Source: CAWEFA01 sp963808135 (GTDB taxonomy: Bacteria > Bacteroidota > Bacteroidia > Bacteroidales > DTGW01). Taken from it: a stretch of DNA of 49,059 nt. Positions 1 through 7,567 of this stretch are shown here, piece after piece. Within the stretch, counting starts at the first letter, position 1. Each line of letters begins with the position of its first letter. The DNA is taken from positions 1-49,059 of the forward strand of contig CAWEFA010000025.1 in assembly GCA_963808135.1 (NCBI GenBank), given 5' to 3'. The notes under the pieces are model-generated. The model saw only the letters and a list, made by a program, of their open reading frames with translations, ran no database searches and was not told where the DNA came from. Position numbers and translations under genes: made by a program.

Positions 1-470
1 ATCATTGTTTCCAAGCCTTCTACTTTGAGTTTTAACATGGCTATCTGGTCTTGTAGCGCTTTAGTTTCATTGCTTACTGGCGGGTTTTGGCTTTTCTTTT
101 TTGACATGGCTCCTGGATTATTTGTTTCACAAGAATACAATTTTATCCAGTCTTTTATGGTATCTTGTTCAACCCTGTAATGTTTGGAAGCTATTTCAAG
201 GCTCATTATCCCTGATTCTATTTTATAAACCAGTTGTCTGCGCTCTGCATCGTTGTATATAACCCGCATATACTGCTCTCTGTAACTTTCGGAGTGCTTT
301 TTCAGCCAGCTTCGGATTGTATCTGCACGGTGTATTTCATACTTACTCATCGCCTCTTTTACTGACAGACGGCCTTCTTCAAGCTCTTTTACTATCTGGA
401 GCTTTGTTTCTTCGGGATATACAACATGTTTTACCCCATTTACTACTTTCTCAAATTTGTCTTTTTTCAT
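1..470 (-). CDS. Transposase OrfA-like helix-turn-helix protein, partial (3' end off window)
   Basis: About 156 codons are visible, starting ATG at 470 (MKKDKFEKVVNGVKH). The protein has two successive helix-turn-helix units of the transposase_8/IS3 OrfA type. One is around residues 18-60 (EETKLQIVKELEEGRLSVKE followed by a SWLKKHSE recognition helix), the second around residues 75-108 (LVYKIESGIMSLEIASKHY then DTIKDWIKLYS). A leucine/lysine heptad stretch follows residue 130, typical of the dimerisation zipper of OrfA. OrfA binds the IS ends; a downstream OrfB integrase would lie outside the window. The frame is open to base 1. IS family assignment rests on domain layout, not on a database match. 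Confidence 0.7.
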   Translation of the reverse strand, partial: MKKDKFEKVVNGVKHVVYPEETKLQIVKELEEGRLSVKEAMSKYEIHRADTIRSWLKKHSESYREQYMRVIYNDAERRQLVYKIESGIMSLEIASKHYRVEQDTIKDWIKLYSCETNNPGAMSKKKSQNPPVSNETKALQDQIAMLKLKVEGLETM

Positions 471-475
471 TCCCA

Positions 476-509
476 TATACAGTATTTTTTATTGGTTTAA
501 TACTGTATA
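476..509. repeat. 11-bp inverted repeat upstream of transposase orfA
   Basis: tatacagtatt at 476-486 is followed after a 12-bp AT spacer by its exact reverse complement at 499-509. It begins 5 bp upstream of the orfA start codon (minus strand), where an autoregulatory operator or a translation-blocking hairpin would act. Function is inferred from position. Confidence 0.45.
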
Positions 510-528
510 CTTTTTTCAGTAAAAGACA

Positions 529-827
529 ATACTACCGACGGGCAAATTTGTATTCAGGCTTTTAGGTGGTTGCTGTTCAGATGACAGGTAATCGCTGCCT
601 AAATTAAAAATCATTTTTTCATCAATTTCACAGGTAAGCTTATCTGTTCCGGAAGGTAAAGAATGAAACCCCGGGTTTAACACAATTTGATCCCTACCTT
701 TAAAATCATTTGTGCCTGTTACCTGGCTTGATAATGTGGTGTCTTCAAATGTATAATCTACAGCTTTGATATTATTAAATATAAGTAATATGAACGCTGT
801 GTATATTAAACGATAAATATTTTTCAT
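529..827 (-). pseudogene. N-terminal stub of a SpvB/RHS-type secreted protein, cut by the IS
   Basis: The frame starts MKNIYRLIYTAFILLIF at 827 with a clear signal peptide ending near NNIKA. It continues through a GRDQIVLNPGFHSLPSGTD-type segment common at the start of Bacteroidota surface proteins and ends in SLNTNLPVGSI. A LPVGSI-type motif is where the SpvB (65-kDa virulence B) domain of RHS/insecticidal-toxin-like proteins normally begins. Right after it the sequence passes into the IS and meets a stop after three more residues (about 98 aa remain). The large SpvB and YD-repeat part should lie beyond the IS, outside the window. It follows the T9SS-tailed gene in the same direction with an 18-bp gap, so the three genes look like one operon. 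Family assignment is by remembered motif and is moderate. Confidence 0.6.
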
Positions 828-845
828 AATCATAAATTAATAATA

Positions 846-1328
846 TTATTCTTTAATTATATTCCATTGGCTTGTTTCGCCGCCGATGTTAATATTCATA
901 ATATACATCCCCGCTTTATAGGAAGAAAGGTCTATTTCGCCGGAATAACCAGTGCCTTTAACATTTTGCAGCCTGTGGCCGTTTAAATCGTAAATTTCAA
1001 AGGAATAGACTGGCACATCCCCGGCGCCGCCGTCAATTTTAATATATAACATTCCACGGGTAGGGTTCGGGTAAATGGTTATGTTGCGGTTGTCAACTTT
1101 ATCCTGGAACTTCTCAGGTTGCGCTTTTTTATTGTTACCACCAACACTGTCGGTTTCGGCCACATTAACGCTGTCGGCAACCTTAGCCGATTTGGTTAAG
1201 TTTGCCAGGTAAATACTTCTCGACGAACGGTTACCGTCGCCATCATATTTGTAGTAAACGGTTTGTGCTTTTAGCGTGGCTAAAGTTGTTATAACACAAA
1301 TAGCCAGCAACAAAATTATTTTTTTCAT
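846..1328 (-). CDS. Short secreted protein with YD-type motif and type IX sorting domain
   Basis: This is a 160-aa protein. I chose the ATG at 1328 because MKKIILLLAICVITTLA followed by LKAQ is a good signal peptide; the in-frame upstream start at 1352 would add eight polar residues. After cleavage it reads TVYYKYDGDGNRSSRSIYL, which resembles the YD repeat of RHS proteins. The rest is a type A T9SS C-terminal domain: ITIYPNPTRGMLYIKI, FEIYDLNGHRL, and a final DLSSYKAGMYIMNI block. It is therefore expected to be exported by Sec and then secreted or anchored through T9SS. It lies between the fibre-like gene and the SpvB stub, all on the minus strand. A role as partner or adaptor of the RHS protein is inference from position and the shared YD motif. 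Confidence 0.75.
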   Translation of the reverse strand: MKKIILLLAICVITTLATLKAQTVYYKYDGDGNRSSRSIYLANLTKSAKVADSVNVAETDSVGGNNKKAQPEKFQDKVDNRNITIYPNPTRGMLYIKIDGGAGDVPVYSFEIYDLNGHRLQNVKGTGYSGEIDLSSYKAGMYIMNINIGGETSQWNIIKE

Positions 1329-1392
1329 CTGTATTTTTTTATTTATGTACAATGAAATAATTATATTCTTTTACCCATGCAAACTTAAATGC

Positions 1393-1929
1393 TTATTTAA
1401 GCGCCTGGTTTTCTTTTTCAAGGGTTTCAACTTTTTTGTTTAATTCAATAACGTTCAAAGTCAATTCCTCAATTTTCTTAAGAAGTATTGCATTCATTTC
1501 AGCCACATTAATGCCTTTTTCTTTTACTTCGGCCTCCGAAGGAACATCCTCAAGGTGGCCGTTGGCTTTAATGTAGGCTTCCGATTCGGCAAGGGTTTTT
1601 AGCTTGTAGTTTTTATTAAAAACATAATCGTTCCAGGCTGTGGCCTGCACCAGCACTTCTTCGGCAGTAATTTTGCCCTGTACGCCTACCGTGCCGTTAA
1701 CGGCAAGGGTGTAGCCATTGTTATTGAAGCTATTGTTCTTGATTGCGCCAATATTAACGGTACCAGCTGTACATAAATTGCCGTTACCAAAAACAACAAA
1801 GGCGTCTGTTCCGGTTGCTGCGGTTACTGTTGGATTGTCAACAGCTAATGCTTTGCAAGTAACATTATTTGTATTCACTAAAGTAGAATATGAATAGCCT
1901 GTAGAATTATCGTCAACTATCAATCCCGC
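1393..1929 (-). CDS. Fibre-like secreted protein, C-terminal part (after in-frame stop)
   Basis: This segment continues in exactly the same frame as the gene upstream of it, separated only by a TAA at 1930-1932; the first possible restart is a TTG at 1923. It encodes about 178 residues: a beta-rich region (AGLIVDDNSTGYSY onward), a VGVQGKITAEEVLV stretch, then the YVFNKNYKLKTLAESEAYIK and HLEDVPSEAEVKEKGINV segments. It ends with an alpha-helical heptad coiled coil at the C-terminus (about residues 143-178 of this piece). This tail is typical of trimeric Bacteroidota fibres related to tail-fibre and S74 chaperone-like ends. If the stop is real, the trimerisation tail is lost from the main product. 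Confidence 0.7.
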   Translation of the reverse strand, partial: AGLIVDDNSTGYSYSTLVNTNNVTCKALAVDNPTVTAATGTDAFVVFGNGNLCTAGTVNIGAIKNNSFNNNGYTLAVNGTVGVQGKITAEEVLVQATAWNDYVFNKNYKLKTLAESEAYIKANGHLEDVPSEAEVKEKGINVAEMNAILLKKIEELTLNVIELNKKVETLEKENQALK

Positions 1930-2925
1930 TTAACCATTGCCGTTAATATGCAGCATTCCGTTTGTTGTAGTTGTGCCTATTGCAATATTACCGCTTTCAG
2001 CAATGTACAAAGCATCCTTTGCAGTATTTGTACCAAAGGAAAGATTAGCGCCGCCGGTATTGTAAGTGGTGCGTATATTAATTTTATTTGGCGAGCCCCA
2101 AATATCAACTCTTGGCCTCGTGCTGCCCCCTGAATTATCATTGTAAAAAAACTCGGCAATTGGATTAGAGGTAGAATAATTCGTTACATTTAAGGTAGAT
2201 GTTGGGCTAGTTGTTCCTATTCCAACATTTCCATTTGGCAGAATTGTCATTATTTGGCTCATTGATCCTATAACACCAGTTCCAAAATGGATACCGTTAT
2301 TACCGACTAAATTCAAATAATTGGTTGCTCCGCGTAAAGTGATATCCCCAACCGCTGAAAAATCAGCAAACTGACCTGCCGCTCCAGTGGCGCCTAATGC
2401 ACCGTCCTCGCTCGTCCTTCCAATTCTAATTCCTGCATAAGCGCTGGCCGAACCGGAAAAAATTGTCAGTTTATCAGCTATAGTTGTAGTGCCAATACTA
2501 ATATTTCCGGTAGTTGAAATATTTCCGCTTCCAGCCGAAAAGCTTCCAGCTGTAAGAGCCCCGGAAACAGCTAATGTATTGCTAATGGTGGTTGCCCCCG
2601 GAATAGTTAAAGCCCCGCTTCCATTTATAGTGAGCCTGTTTGCGCCGTTCGTGTATAGAAATATGCTTCCGGGAGAAGAAGAAGAAGGCGTGGTTAAACT
2701 TATGGACCCACTGCTGCTTGATCCTGTGCCTGAATTTATTGATATATTACCTCCAAGAAAAGAAGTTGCGGCAGTAGCTGTTACACTTCCGCCAGTATTG
2801 GGAGAGGAGGGTGAGCCGGATATAACCCCGTTGCCGGTTCCCGATGTGACTGTCCCTGTTTGATATTGGGCTTGCAATGAAAAGCATATAAAAATATATG
2901 CGCTGAGAAATAATAATTTTTTCAT
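1930..2925 (-). CDS. Fibre-like secreted protein, N-terminal part (331 aa, premature stop)
   Basis: It starts MKKLLFLSAYIFICFSLQAQ, a signal peptide with an AQ-type cleavage site common in Bacteroidota. It then has low-complexity Ser/Gly/Thr-rich repeats (residues 20-150) and fibre-like turns of the GNVGIGTTSPTSTLNV kind (around residues 230-245 and again near 315-325). It ends LHINGNG at TAA (1930-1932). Two codons later the same frame continues for another 178 codons, so the ancestral product was about 510 aa. A single base change (TAA versus CAA, GAA or AAA) would restore it. First gene of the apparent three-gene secreted cluster. Probable role is an extracellular fibre or adhesin. Function is inferred from composition and fibre motifs. 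Confidence 0.7.
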   Translation of the reverse strand: MKKLLFLSAYIFICFSLQAQYQTGTVTSGTGNGVISGSPSSPNTGGSVTATAATSFLGGNISINSGTGSSSSGSISLTTPSSSSPGSIFLYTNGANRLTINGSGALTIPGATTISNTLAVSGALTAGSFSAGSGNISTTGNISIGTTTIADKLTIFSGSASAYAGIRIGRTSEDGALGATGAAGQFADFSAVGDITLRGATNYLNLVGNNGIHFGTGVIGSMSQIMTILPNGNVGIGTTSPTSTLNVTNYSTSNPIAEFFYNDNSGGSTRPRVDIWGSPNKINIRTTYNTGGANLSFGTNTAKDALYIAESGNIAIGTTTTNGMLHINGNG

Positions 2926-3584
2926 AATTTTATAGTTTTTAAATTTTACCTGTTATTTTAAGCCATACCGTTGATATACTATTGATATATTTCCGGCAAG
3001 CAAGCTTTTCGGCTTTCGCTTTTATATTTTTATTAAGTTCTCTATAATTTTACTTCGTTAATTTTTTTGTGAAATTTGGTGAATTGGTGTTTTGGCGGCA
3101 TTACTAAAATACAACAGCCACAAAAACACTAAAACACCAAAATCCACTAAATTCAATACTCTCATAAAGCTATATTTAAAACTTAATAAATTATTTCTAT
3201 AATATAGATTCAAAAATTTCAAAACGTTCCCTGAATTTTACAATTTTTTTTTGGATCAAATAACGCTCAAATATAAAATGTATAATTTTTAAAATAAAAT
3301 TATTTTGATAAAGCATTGTATTAATGTATTTAAATGAACAATTTTAAGTGATAAAGAAATAAATTTTTTTATTCTTGAATTCGATATTTCATATAAAGCC
3401 TGTAAAAATTTAAACCGATTCCAATTGAAATTATTCATTAATGTGTTTAAACCTTAAAAAGTAACCCTCAAAAGTGAAAATATTTTTGAGGGAATAATTT
3501 TTTTAGAATGGGAAAGCAATATAAATATTCATAATTATCGAAAACAACATGTTTTTAATTCAATCCTTAATCAGCATTATTAAC
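2926..3584. other. AT-rich intergenic region with an imperfect inverted repeat
   Basis: About 660 bp without a credible gene. The only structure I see is an imperfect inverted repeat around 3070-3157: the left arm around aaatttggtgaattggtgtttt and the right arm around aacaccaaaatccactaaattc are near reverse complements around a short centre. It could form a long mismatched hairpin or be a decayed MITE. The remainder is AT-rich and featureless to reading. Confidence 0.4.
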
Positions 3585-3592
3585 TATTTTTG
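3585..3592 (+). promoter_or_regulatory. Putative Bacteroidota -7 box for the mechanosensitive channel gene
   Basis: TATTTTTG matches the Bacteroidota -7 consensus TAnnTTTG and lies 27 bp upstream of the ATG at 3620. The ggagg at 3610-3614 is a clear ribosome binding site for that ATG. This pair argues against the longer TTG-initiated reading that begins inside the promoter. Confidence 0.5.
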
Positions 3593-3619
3593 CACTTGTT
3601 AAAAAAACCGGAGGATATT

Positions 3620-4864
3620 ATGATAGAAATCAATTTTATAAGGCTAAGCCAATACTTCGAACAAATATTCCTGAAACATGTAATATCTCAATTGTTTGGC
3701 CATTCACTCAAATTTATAATATTAAGCTTGTTTATTTTAATAGTTGCATTTGCCACCAATTATATTTCAAAAAAAATTATTAATAAACTGGCAAAACATT
3801 GGGTAAGTAAAAGCATTTATAACTATGACAGAATTTTTTATGAAAAAGGTATTTTTCAAAAATTATCGCATTTAGCGCCGATTTTTATATTTTTTTATAT
3901 AGCCCCCCTTGTATTTGAAGAATATGAAAATGTTGCAAACTTCGTAAGAACGGCAGCCAATATATATTTAATTGTTATTGTCCTCATTATTCTTAACTCT
4001 GTTATAAACGCATTCCACGATATTTTTAACAGCTTACCTACTACAAAAAACCGGTCGATAAAAGGTTATGTGCATTTTGTGAAAAGTTTGATAATTTTCA
4101 TTGGTTCTTTGATGGTATTGTCAATCCTGGTCAAGAGGGATTTAAGTTCGCTGTTTGCCGGTTTAACTGCATTTGCCGCCGTTCTTATGTTTGTATTTAA
4201 AGATGCAATTTTAGGACTTGTTGCAGGGATTCAAATTTCAGCCCATGATATATTACGGGTGGGGGATTTTATAGAAATGCCAGGCCGCAATGTCGATGGG
4301 ACTGTTATTGATATTTCCCTCAGTATTGTAAAAGTGCATAACTCAAACCGCACAATTAGCATAATACCTATTTATGCTTTTGTTTCAGAAACATTCATGA
4401 ACTGGAGGGGGATTGATATGTCGAAAGACAGGCTTATTAAAAGGCACATTTATTTGGACATTCAAACTATTAAAAATTGCGATGGAACAATGCTTGATAA
4501 ATTAAAAAACTCCAAACTATTAAAATCATATTTTGAACTAAAAATTTTTGAACAAAATGGATATACCGAAGAAGCGATAGGCGAAGGCAAAAGCTTCACC
4601 AATGCATCGTTGTTCAGGGTTTATGCTGAAATATATTTACAGAACAATCCCGATATAAACTCACAGGCTATTCTTATGGTTCGCTATCTGCAACCTACCG
4701 AACATGGGTTGCCTTTTCAAATTTTTGCTTATACCAAACAAACAGAAACTGCTCAATTTGAGAAAGTGCAATCAAATATCTTAGAACATTTTATTTCAGT
4801 AGTTCCTGAATTCGGTCTGAAAATATTTCAAGAACCAACAAGCTTTGATAACATGAATATTTGA
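3620..4864 (+). CDS. MscS-family mechanosensitive channel, YbdG-like
   Basis: A 414-aa inner-membrane channel. Several N-terminal hydrophobic helices (about residues 30-50, 80-100, 115-140, 160-180) precede the MscS pore helix and beta domain. The signature SSLFAGLTAFAAVLMFVFKD (about residues 195-214), then ILGLVAGIQISAHDILRVGD and IEMPGRNVDGTVIDISLS, is close to the YbdG/MscM branch, which gates under hypo-osmotic stress. The C-terminal cytosolic domain is long (about 170 residues), as in YbdG. Start: ATG at 3620, 5 bp after a ggagg site. It is transcribed alone. The gene is intact. Subfamily call is firm from motifs; the stimulus is known only for homologues. Confidence 0.88.
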   Translation: MIEINFIRLSQYFEQIFLKHVISQLFGHSLKFIILSLFILIVAFATNYISKKIINKLAKHWVSKSIYNYDRIFYEKGIFQKLSHLAPIFIFFYIAPLVFEEYENVANFVRTAANIYLIVIVLIILNSVINAFHDIFNSLPTTKNRSIKGYVHFVKSLIIFIGSLMVLSILVKRDLSSLFAGLTAFAAVLMFVFKDAILGLVAGIQISAHDILRVGDFIEMPGRNVDGTVIDISLSIVKVHNSNRTISIIPIYAFVSETFMNWRGIDMSKDRLIKRHIYLDIQTIKNCDGTMLDKLKNSKLLKSYFELKIFEQNGYTEEAIGEGKSFTNASLFRVYAEIYLQNNPDINSQAILMVRYLQPTEHGLPFQIFAYTKQTETAQFEKVQSNILEHFISVVPEFGLKIFQEPTSFDNMNI

Positions 4865-5282
4865 GAATTATTAAAATTTCCGTTATTCAAATTAATGATT
4901 TATAGATAAAATCCTTTTTTACAGAATTCTTTTTTATTCAAATACCTTATATTTAAAGGAAATCAGTAAACACAATTTTTTACTGGGTGTTTTGTGCCAT
5001 ATTTTGACACATTATATGAATTGAAAATTGAGGGTATTTCTATTTAAAATAAGTGGAAACGCCGATTTTTTCGCCTCTGTTTGAGGCTTTCTTTGTACTG
5101 TAATAAAAATGCTGCCGGTTAAGTAAGGTTTTGGTTGAAAAAATTTAAGGTTGGTAGTAAAAGTGTTCGTAGGATGTTTGAATTGTGTGTTTGAGTGTTT
5201 GATTGGCCGGCAGCATTTTAAGTTAAAAAATACTACAGAAATAATGAATATATAATTTTATTTAACCTCTGAGTTGGAAAAC
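4865..5282 (+). other. Structured intergenic region, candidate non-coding RNA
   Basis: No credible gene lies between the channel and selD. The region contains a small hairpin with a T-rich tail (gcctc 5073-5077, gaggc 5083-5087, then tttcttt) and a 13-bp perfect inverted repeat (aaaatgctgccgg 5106-5118, ccggcagcatttt 5207-5219) enclosing 88 nt. A strong plus-strand terminator follows 63 bp later. A long closing stem around a large internal loop, then a terminator, is what one expects of a structured small RNA. I could not identify a known family; 6S RNA is one possibility to test. Confidence 0.4.
5106..5219 (+). repeat. 13-bp perfect inverted repeat enclosing 88 nt
   Basis: aaaatgctgccgg at 5106-5118 pairs exactly with ccggcagcatttt at 5207-5219. 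The GC-rich core (gctgccgg) in otherwise AT-rich DNA makes chance pairing less likely. It could close a folded RNA or be the termini of a small insertion. Confidence 0.6.
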
Positions 5283-5317
5283 CGCCTGTTTTTATTTGAT
5301 AAACAGGCGATTTTTTT
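5283..5317 (+). terminator. Rho-independent terminator
   Basis: Stem cgcctgttt (5283-5291) and aaacaggcg (5301-5309), 9-nt loop, followed by a run of seven T at 5311-5317. The T tract is on the plus strand, so it ends a plus-strand transcript from the region before it. It may also stop minus-strand selD mRNA less efficiently. Confidence 0.75.
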
Positions 5318-5359
5318 ATAAAATGACAATAGAAGAAATTATAAGTTAAAAATAAATGC

Positions 5360-6400
5360 TTAATTAATTTTTATTATAGCTTCTCCGGGTTGCAGTTTAA
5401 CCATATATCCAATTTCTTTTTTTATAGAAATACCGCAACTTTCGGCTATTTTAAGAAATTCTTCAATGCCATTTTGTGAAACGGCTACCAATAAACCGCC
5501 ACTTGTTTGCGGATCGCAGAGAATAGGTTTATATTTTTCGTTTAAGTTTGAGACTTTATCTTTATAACTTTTAAAATTTCGGAAAGTCCCGCCCGGAATT
5601 GCATTTTGTTCAATATATTCTTCAATACCTTCAATAACAGGTATATTTTTAAAATCAATAACTGCCGAAAGTTTGCTCCCTTCGCACATTTCAAGCAAAT
5701 GGCCCAATAACCCGAAACCAGTAACATCAGTCATCGCTTTTACCTGTTTTAATTTGCTAAAGTTGCTGCCGGCGCTGTTCAAAGTAGTCATTTGCTTAAT
5801 TGCCAGATTTTGATGATAAGGTTTAACAATTCCTTTTTTTTCTGCAGTAGTAATTATTCCAACACCCAAAGGTTTGGTGAGAAATAAATAGCATCCTTCT
5901 TCAGCTTTGTTATTTTGTTTTATGTCATCAATATCAATAATCCCTGTAACGGCCAAACCAAAAATCGGATCGCTGATATTTATACTGTGCCCTCCTGCAA
6001 GTGTACAACCGGCTTCTTTGCATGCCACCTGAGCGCCTTCAATTACATGGCCTGCCATTTCTTTGGAAAGTTTTTCGAGCGGCCAGCCAAGTATTGAAAC
6101 AGCCATTAAAGGCTTGCCTCCCATTGAATATACATCGCTTATTGCATTCACCGCGGCAATTCGGCCAAAATCAAAAGGATCGTCAACAATTGGCGTGAAA
6201 AAATCTGTCGTGCTTATTATGGCTTTTCCGTTGCCAATATCGTAAACCGCCGCATCATCTTTAAATTCATAGCCTACTAACAAATGCGGGTCATTAAACT
6301 TAATTAAAGAAGGTTTAATAATTTCTTCCAAATCGGACGATGAAATTTTACAACCGCATCCGGCGCCGGGACTAAATTGCGTTAATTTTAACTGTTCCAT
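5360..6400 (-). CDS. selD: Selenide, water dikinase
   Basis: A 346-aa enzyme that makes selenophosphate from selenide and ATP in the cytosol. The N-terminus has the SPGAGCGCKIS motif; both catalytic-region positions are cysteine, not selenocysteine, and no in-frame TGA is present. PurM-like signatures follow: DDAAVYDIGNGKAIISTTDF, DPFDFGRIAAVNAISDVYSM, GGHSI, DVTGFGLLGHLLEMC and DPQTSGGLLVAV near the C-terminus. Length is normal. It overlaps the 3' end of mnmH by 29 bp on the same strand, so the two are translated from one mRNA: SelD supplies the selenophosphate used by MnmH. No selA, selB or tRNA-Sec is seen here. Confidence 0.95.
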   Translation of the reverse strand: MEQLKLTQFSPGAGCGCKISSSDLEEIIKPSLIKFNDPHLLVGYEFKDDAAVYDIGNGKAIISTTDFFTPIVDDPFDFGRIAAVNAISDVYSMGGKPLMAVSILGWPLEKLSKEMAGHVIEGAQVACKEAGCTLAGGHSINISDPIFGLAVTGIIDIDDIKQNNKAEEGCYLFLTKPLGVGIITTAEKKGIVKPYHQNLAIKQMTTLNSAGSNFSKLKQVKAMTDVTGFGLLGHLLEMCEGSKLSAVIDFKNIPVIEGIEEYIEQNAIPGGTFRNFKSYKDKVSNLNEKYKPILCDPQTSGGLLVAVSQNGIEEFLKIAESCGISIKKEIGYMVKLQPGEAIIKIN

Positions 6401-7430
6401 GGATTTTATTTTTTACAATTAATTCTAAAACTTCCCTGACAATATCTTCAATATTAGCTGAAGCCGGGGATAATGAAAAATGATTATTTGCATTTCTACT
6501 ATTTATTACTTCGCGGTATGCTTTATCGTAATACTTTAAAATTATTTCGGCGGCTGATGAAAATTGTTCTTCATCAATTGCCGACTGCGCTTGTTTTGCA
6601 TTTAAGCTGCCAAGCCTTTTTTGTATTTTTTCAATGCCTTCTTTTAAAAGGACTTTATCAAACGAAGCATAATCTTTTACCAGCGAATCAATCCGGATGT
6701 TCTTTTCCAATACTATTTCAATAACCGGCGATAGCTGCATTTTATTGTAAATTTCAGGAGGAATATTAACTTTTCCAATACTTATGCTTTCATCTTCAAC
6801 AAAAATAATTTCAGATAAATCAAAAGCTTGCCATATTTCGAAAATATCGTTTTCAAACTGTTCTGTTGATGGCTGAATTTCTTGTTTAAGATTTCCGAAA
6901 ACAGAGCCTTTATGTTTTGCCAGTTTTTCAAAATCTAAAGTCTGAAAGCCCATATTAGAAAGACATTCAATTATCCTGGTTTTTCCGGAGCCTGTCATGC
7001 CGCCAATAATTATCAGTTTAATTTCCCGGTTAAATAAATCTTTGATATTTCTGCGATATGCCTTATAACCGCCATCGAGTATCAGCGATTCATAACCAAA
7101 CAAATCGAAAAGCCATGCCATTCCCGAACTGCGGATACCTCCTCTCCAGCAATGCACAAGCAGCTTCCCTTTATCCTGTATTTTTTTTAAAGCAATTATC
7201 TTTTCCTCTAAATGAGGGCCTGCCAATTTCAATGCGAGCAATAATGCTTTATCCGGGCCACTTTTTACATAAACAGTTCCAACTGCCGCACGCTCACTGT
7301 CATTAAATAAAGGTATGTTAATTGCTCCGGGAATATGTCCCTGTGAATACTCTGCGGGCGATCTCACATCGATTACAGGGATTTCTTTTCTTAATCTAAG
7401 GAATTTATGTATGTCTATTTTTAGCGGCAT
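6372..7430 (-). CDS. mnmH: tRNA 2-selenouridine synthase
   Basis: A 352-aa protein (also called SelU or YbbB). It replaces sulfur by selenium in 2-thiouridine at wobble position 34 of some tRNAs, using selenophosphate. The N-terminal rhodanese domain (about residues 8-128) carries the catalytic Cys94 in LVHCWRGGIRSSGMAWLF. A P-loop domain follows with GGMTGSGKT at about residues 143-151. It is first in a two-gene unit with selD, whose start lies inside its 3' end. The upstream 137 bp are shared with the divergent DUF1848 gene. I see no obvious TAnnTTTG box there. Complete and typical in length. Confidence 0.93.
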   Translation of the reverse strand: MPLKIDIHKFLRLRKEIPVIDVRSPAEYSQGHIPGAINIPLFNDSERAAVGTVYVKSGPDKALLLALKLAGPHLEEKIIALKKIQDKGKLLVHCWRGGIRSSGMAWLFDLFGYESLILDGGYKAYRRNIKDLFNREIKLIIIGGMTGSGKTRIIECLSNMGFQTLDFEKLAKHKGSVFGNLKQEIQPSTEQFENDIFEIWQAFDLSEIIFVEDESISIGKVNIPPEIYNKMQLSPVIEIVLEKNIRIDSLVKDYASFDKVLLKEGIEKIQKRLGSLNAKQAQSAIDEEQFSSAAEIILKYYDKAYREVINSRNANNHFSLSPASANIEDIVREVLELIVKNKIHGTVKINAI

Positions 7431-7567
7431 TTAAATATTTTATCAAAATGAATTATAATTTAAACAGAAAAATATTGGCCACGTGAAAATAATTATTAAA
7501 ATTTTAAAGAAAAAAGAATCTGTTTTAATAAAAATCCGTATAAAAAGAAGTTAAATTATTAGTAGAT

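Larger units (their letters stand above)
1..528 (-). mobile_element. Insertion sequence (IS3-like), upstream end; truncated by window edge
   Basis: This is the 5' end of an insertion sequence that continues beyond the left edge. It holds the start of a transposase OrfA reading leftwards. I place the outer boundary near 528 because the secreted-protein frame to the right is lost there, and because the minus strand from that point begins TGTCTTTTACTG, which fits the TG...CA termini usual in IS3-family elements. An 11-bp inverted repeat (tatacagtatt at 476-486, aatactgtata at 499-509) lies between this tip and the orfA start codon and could be a transposase or promoter operator. The other end and the target duplication are outside the window, so the exact boundary is inferred. 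Confidence 0.65.

Noticed and set aside
317..565. Plus-strand 82-aa ORF
   Set aside because: Antisense to the transposase and the SpvB stub, with no recognisable protein features.
3590..3619. TTG start for the mechanosensitive channel
   Set aside because: It lies within the putative -7 box, and the ATG at 3620 has a ggagg site.
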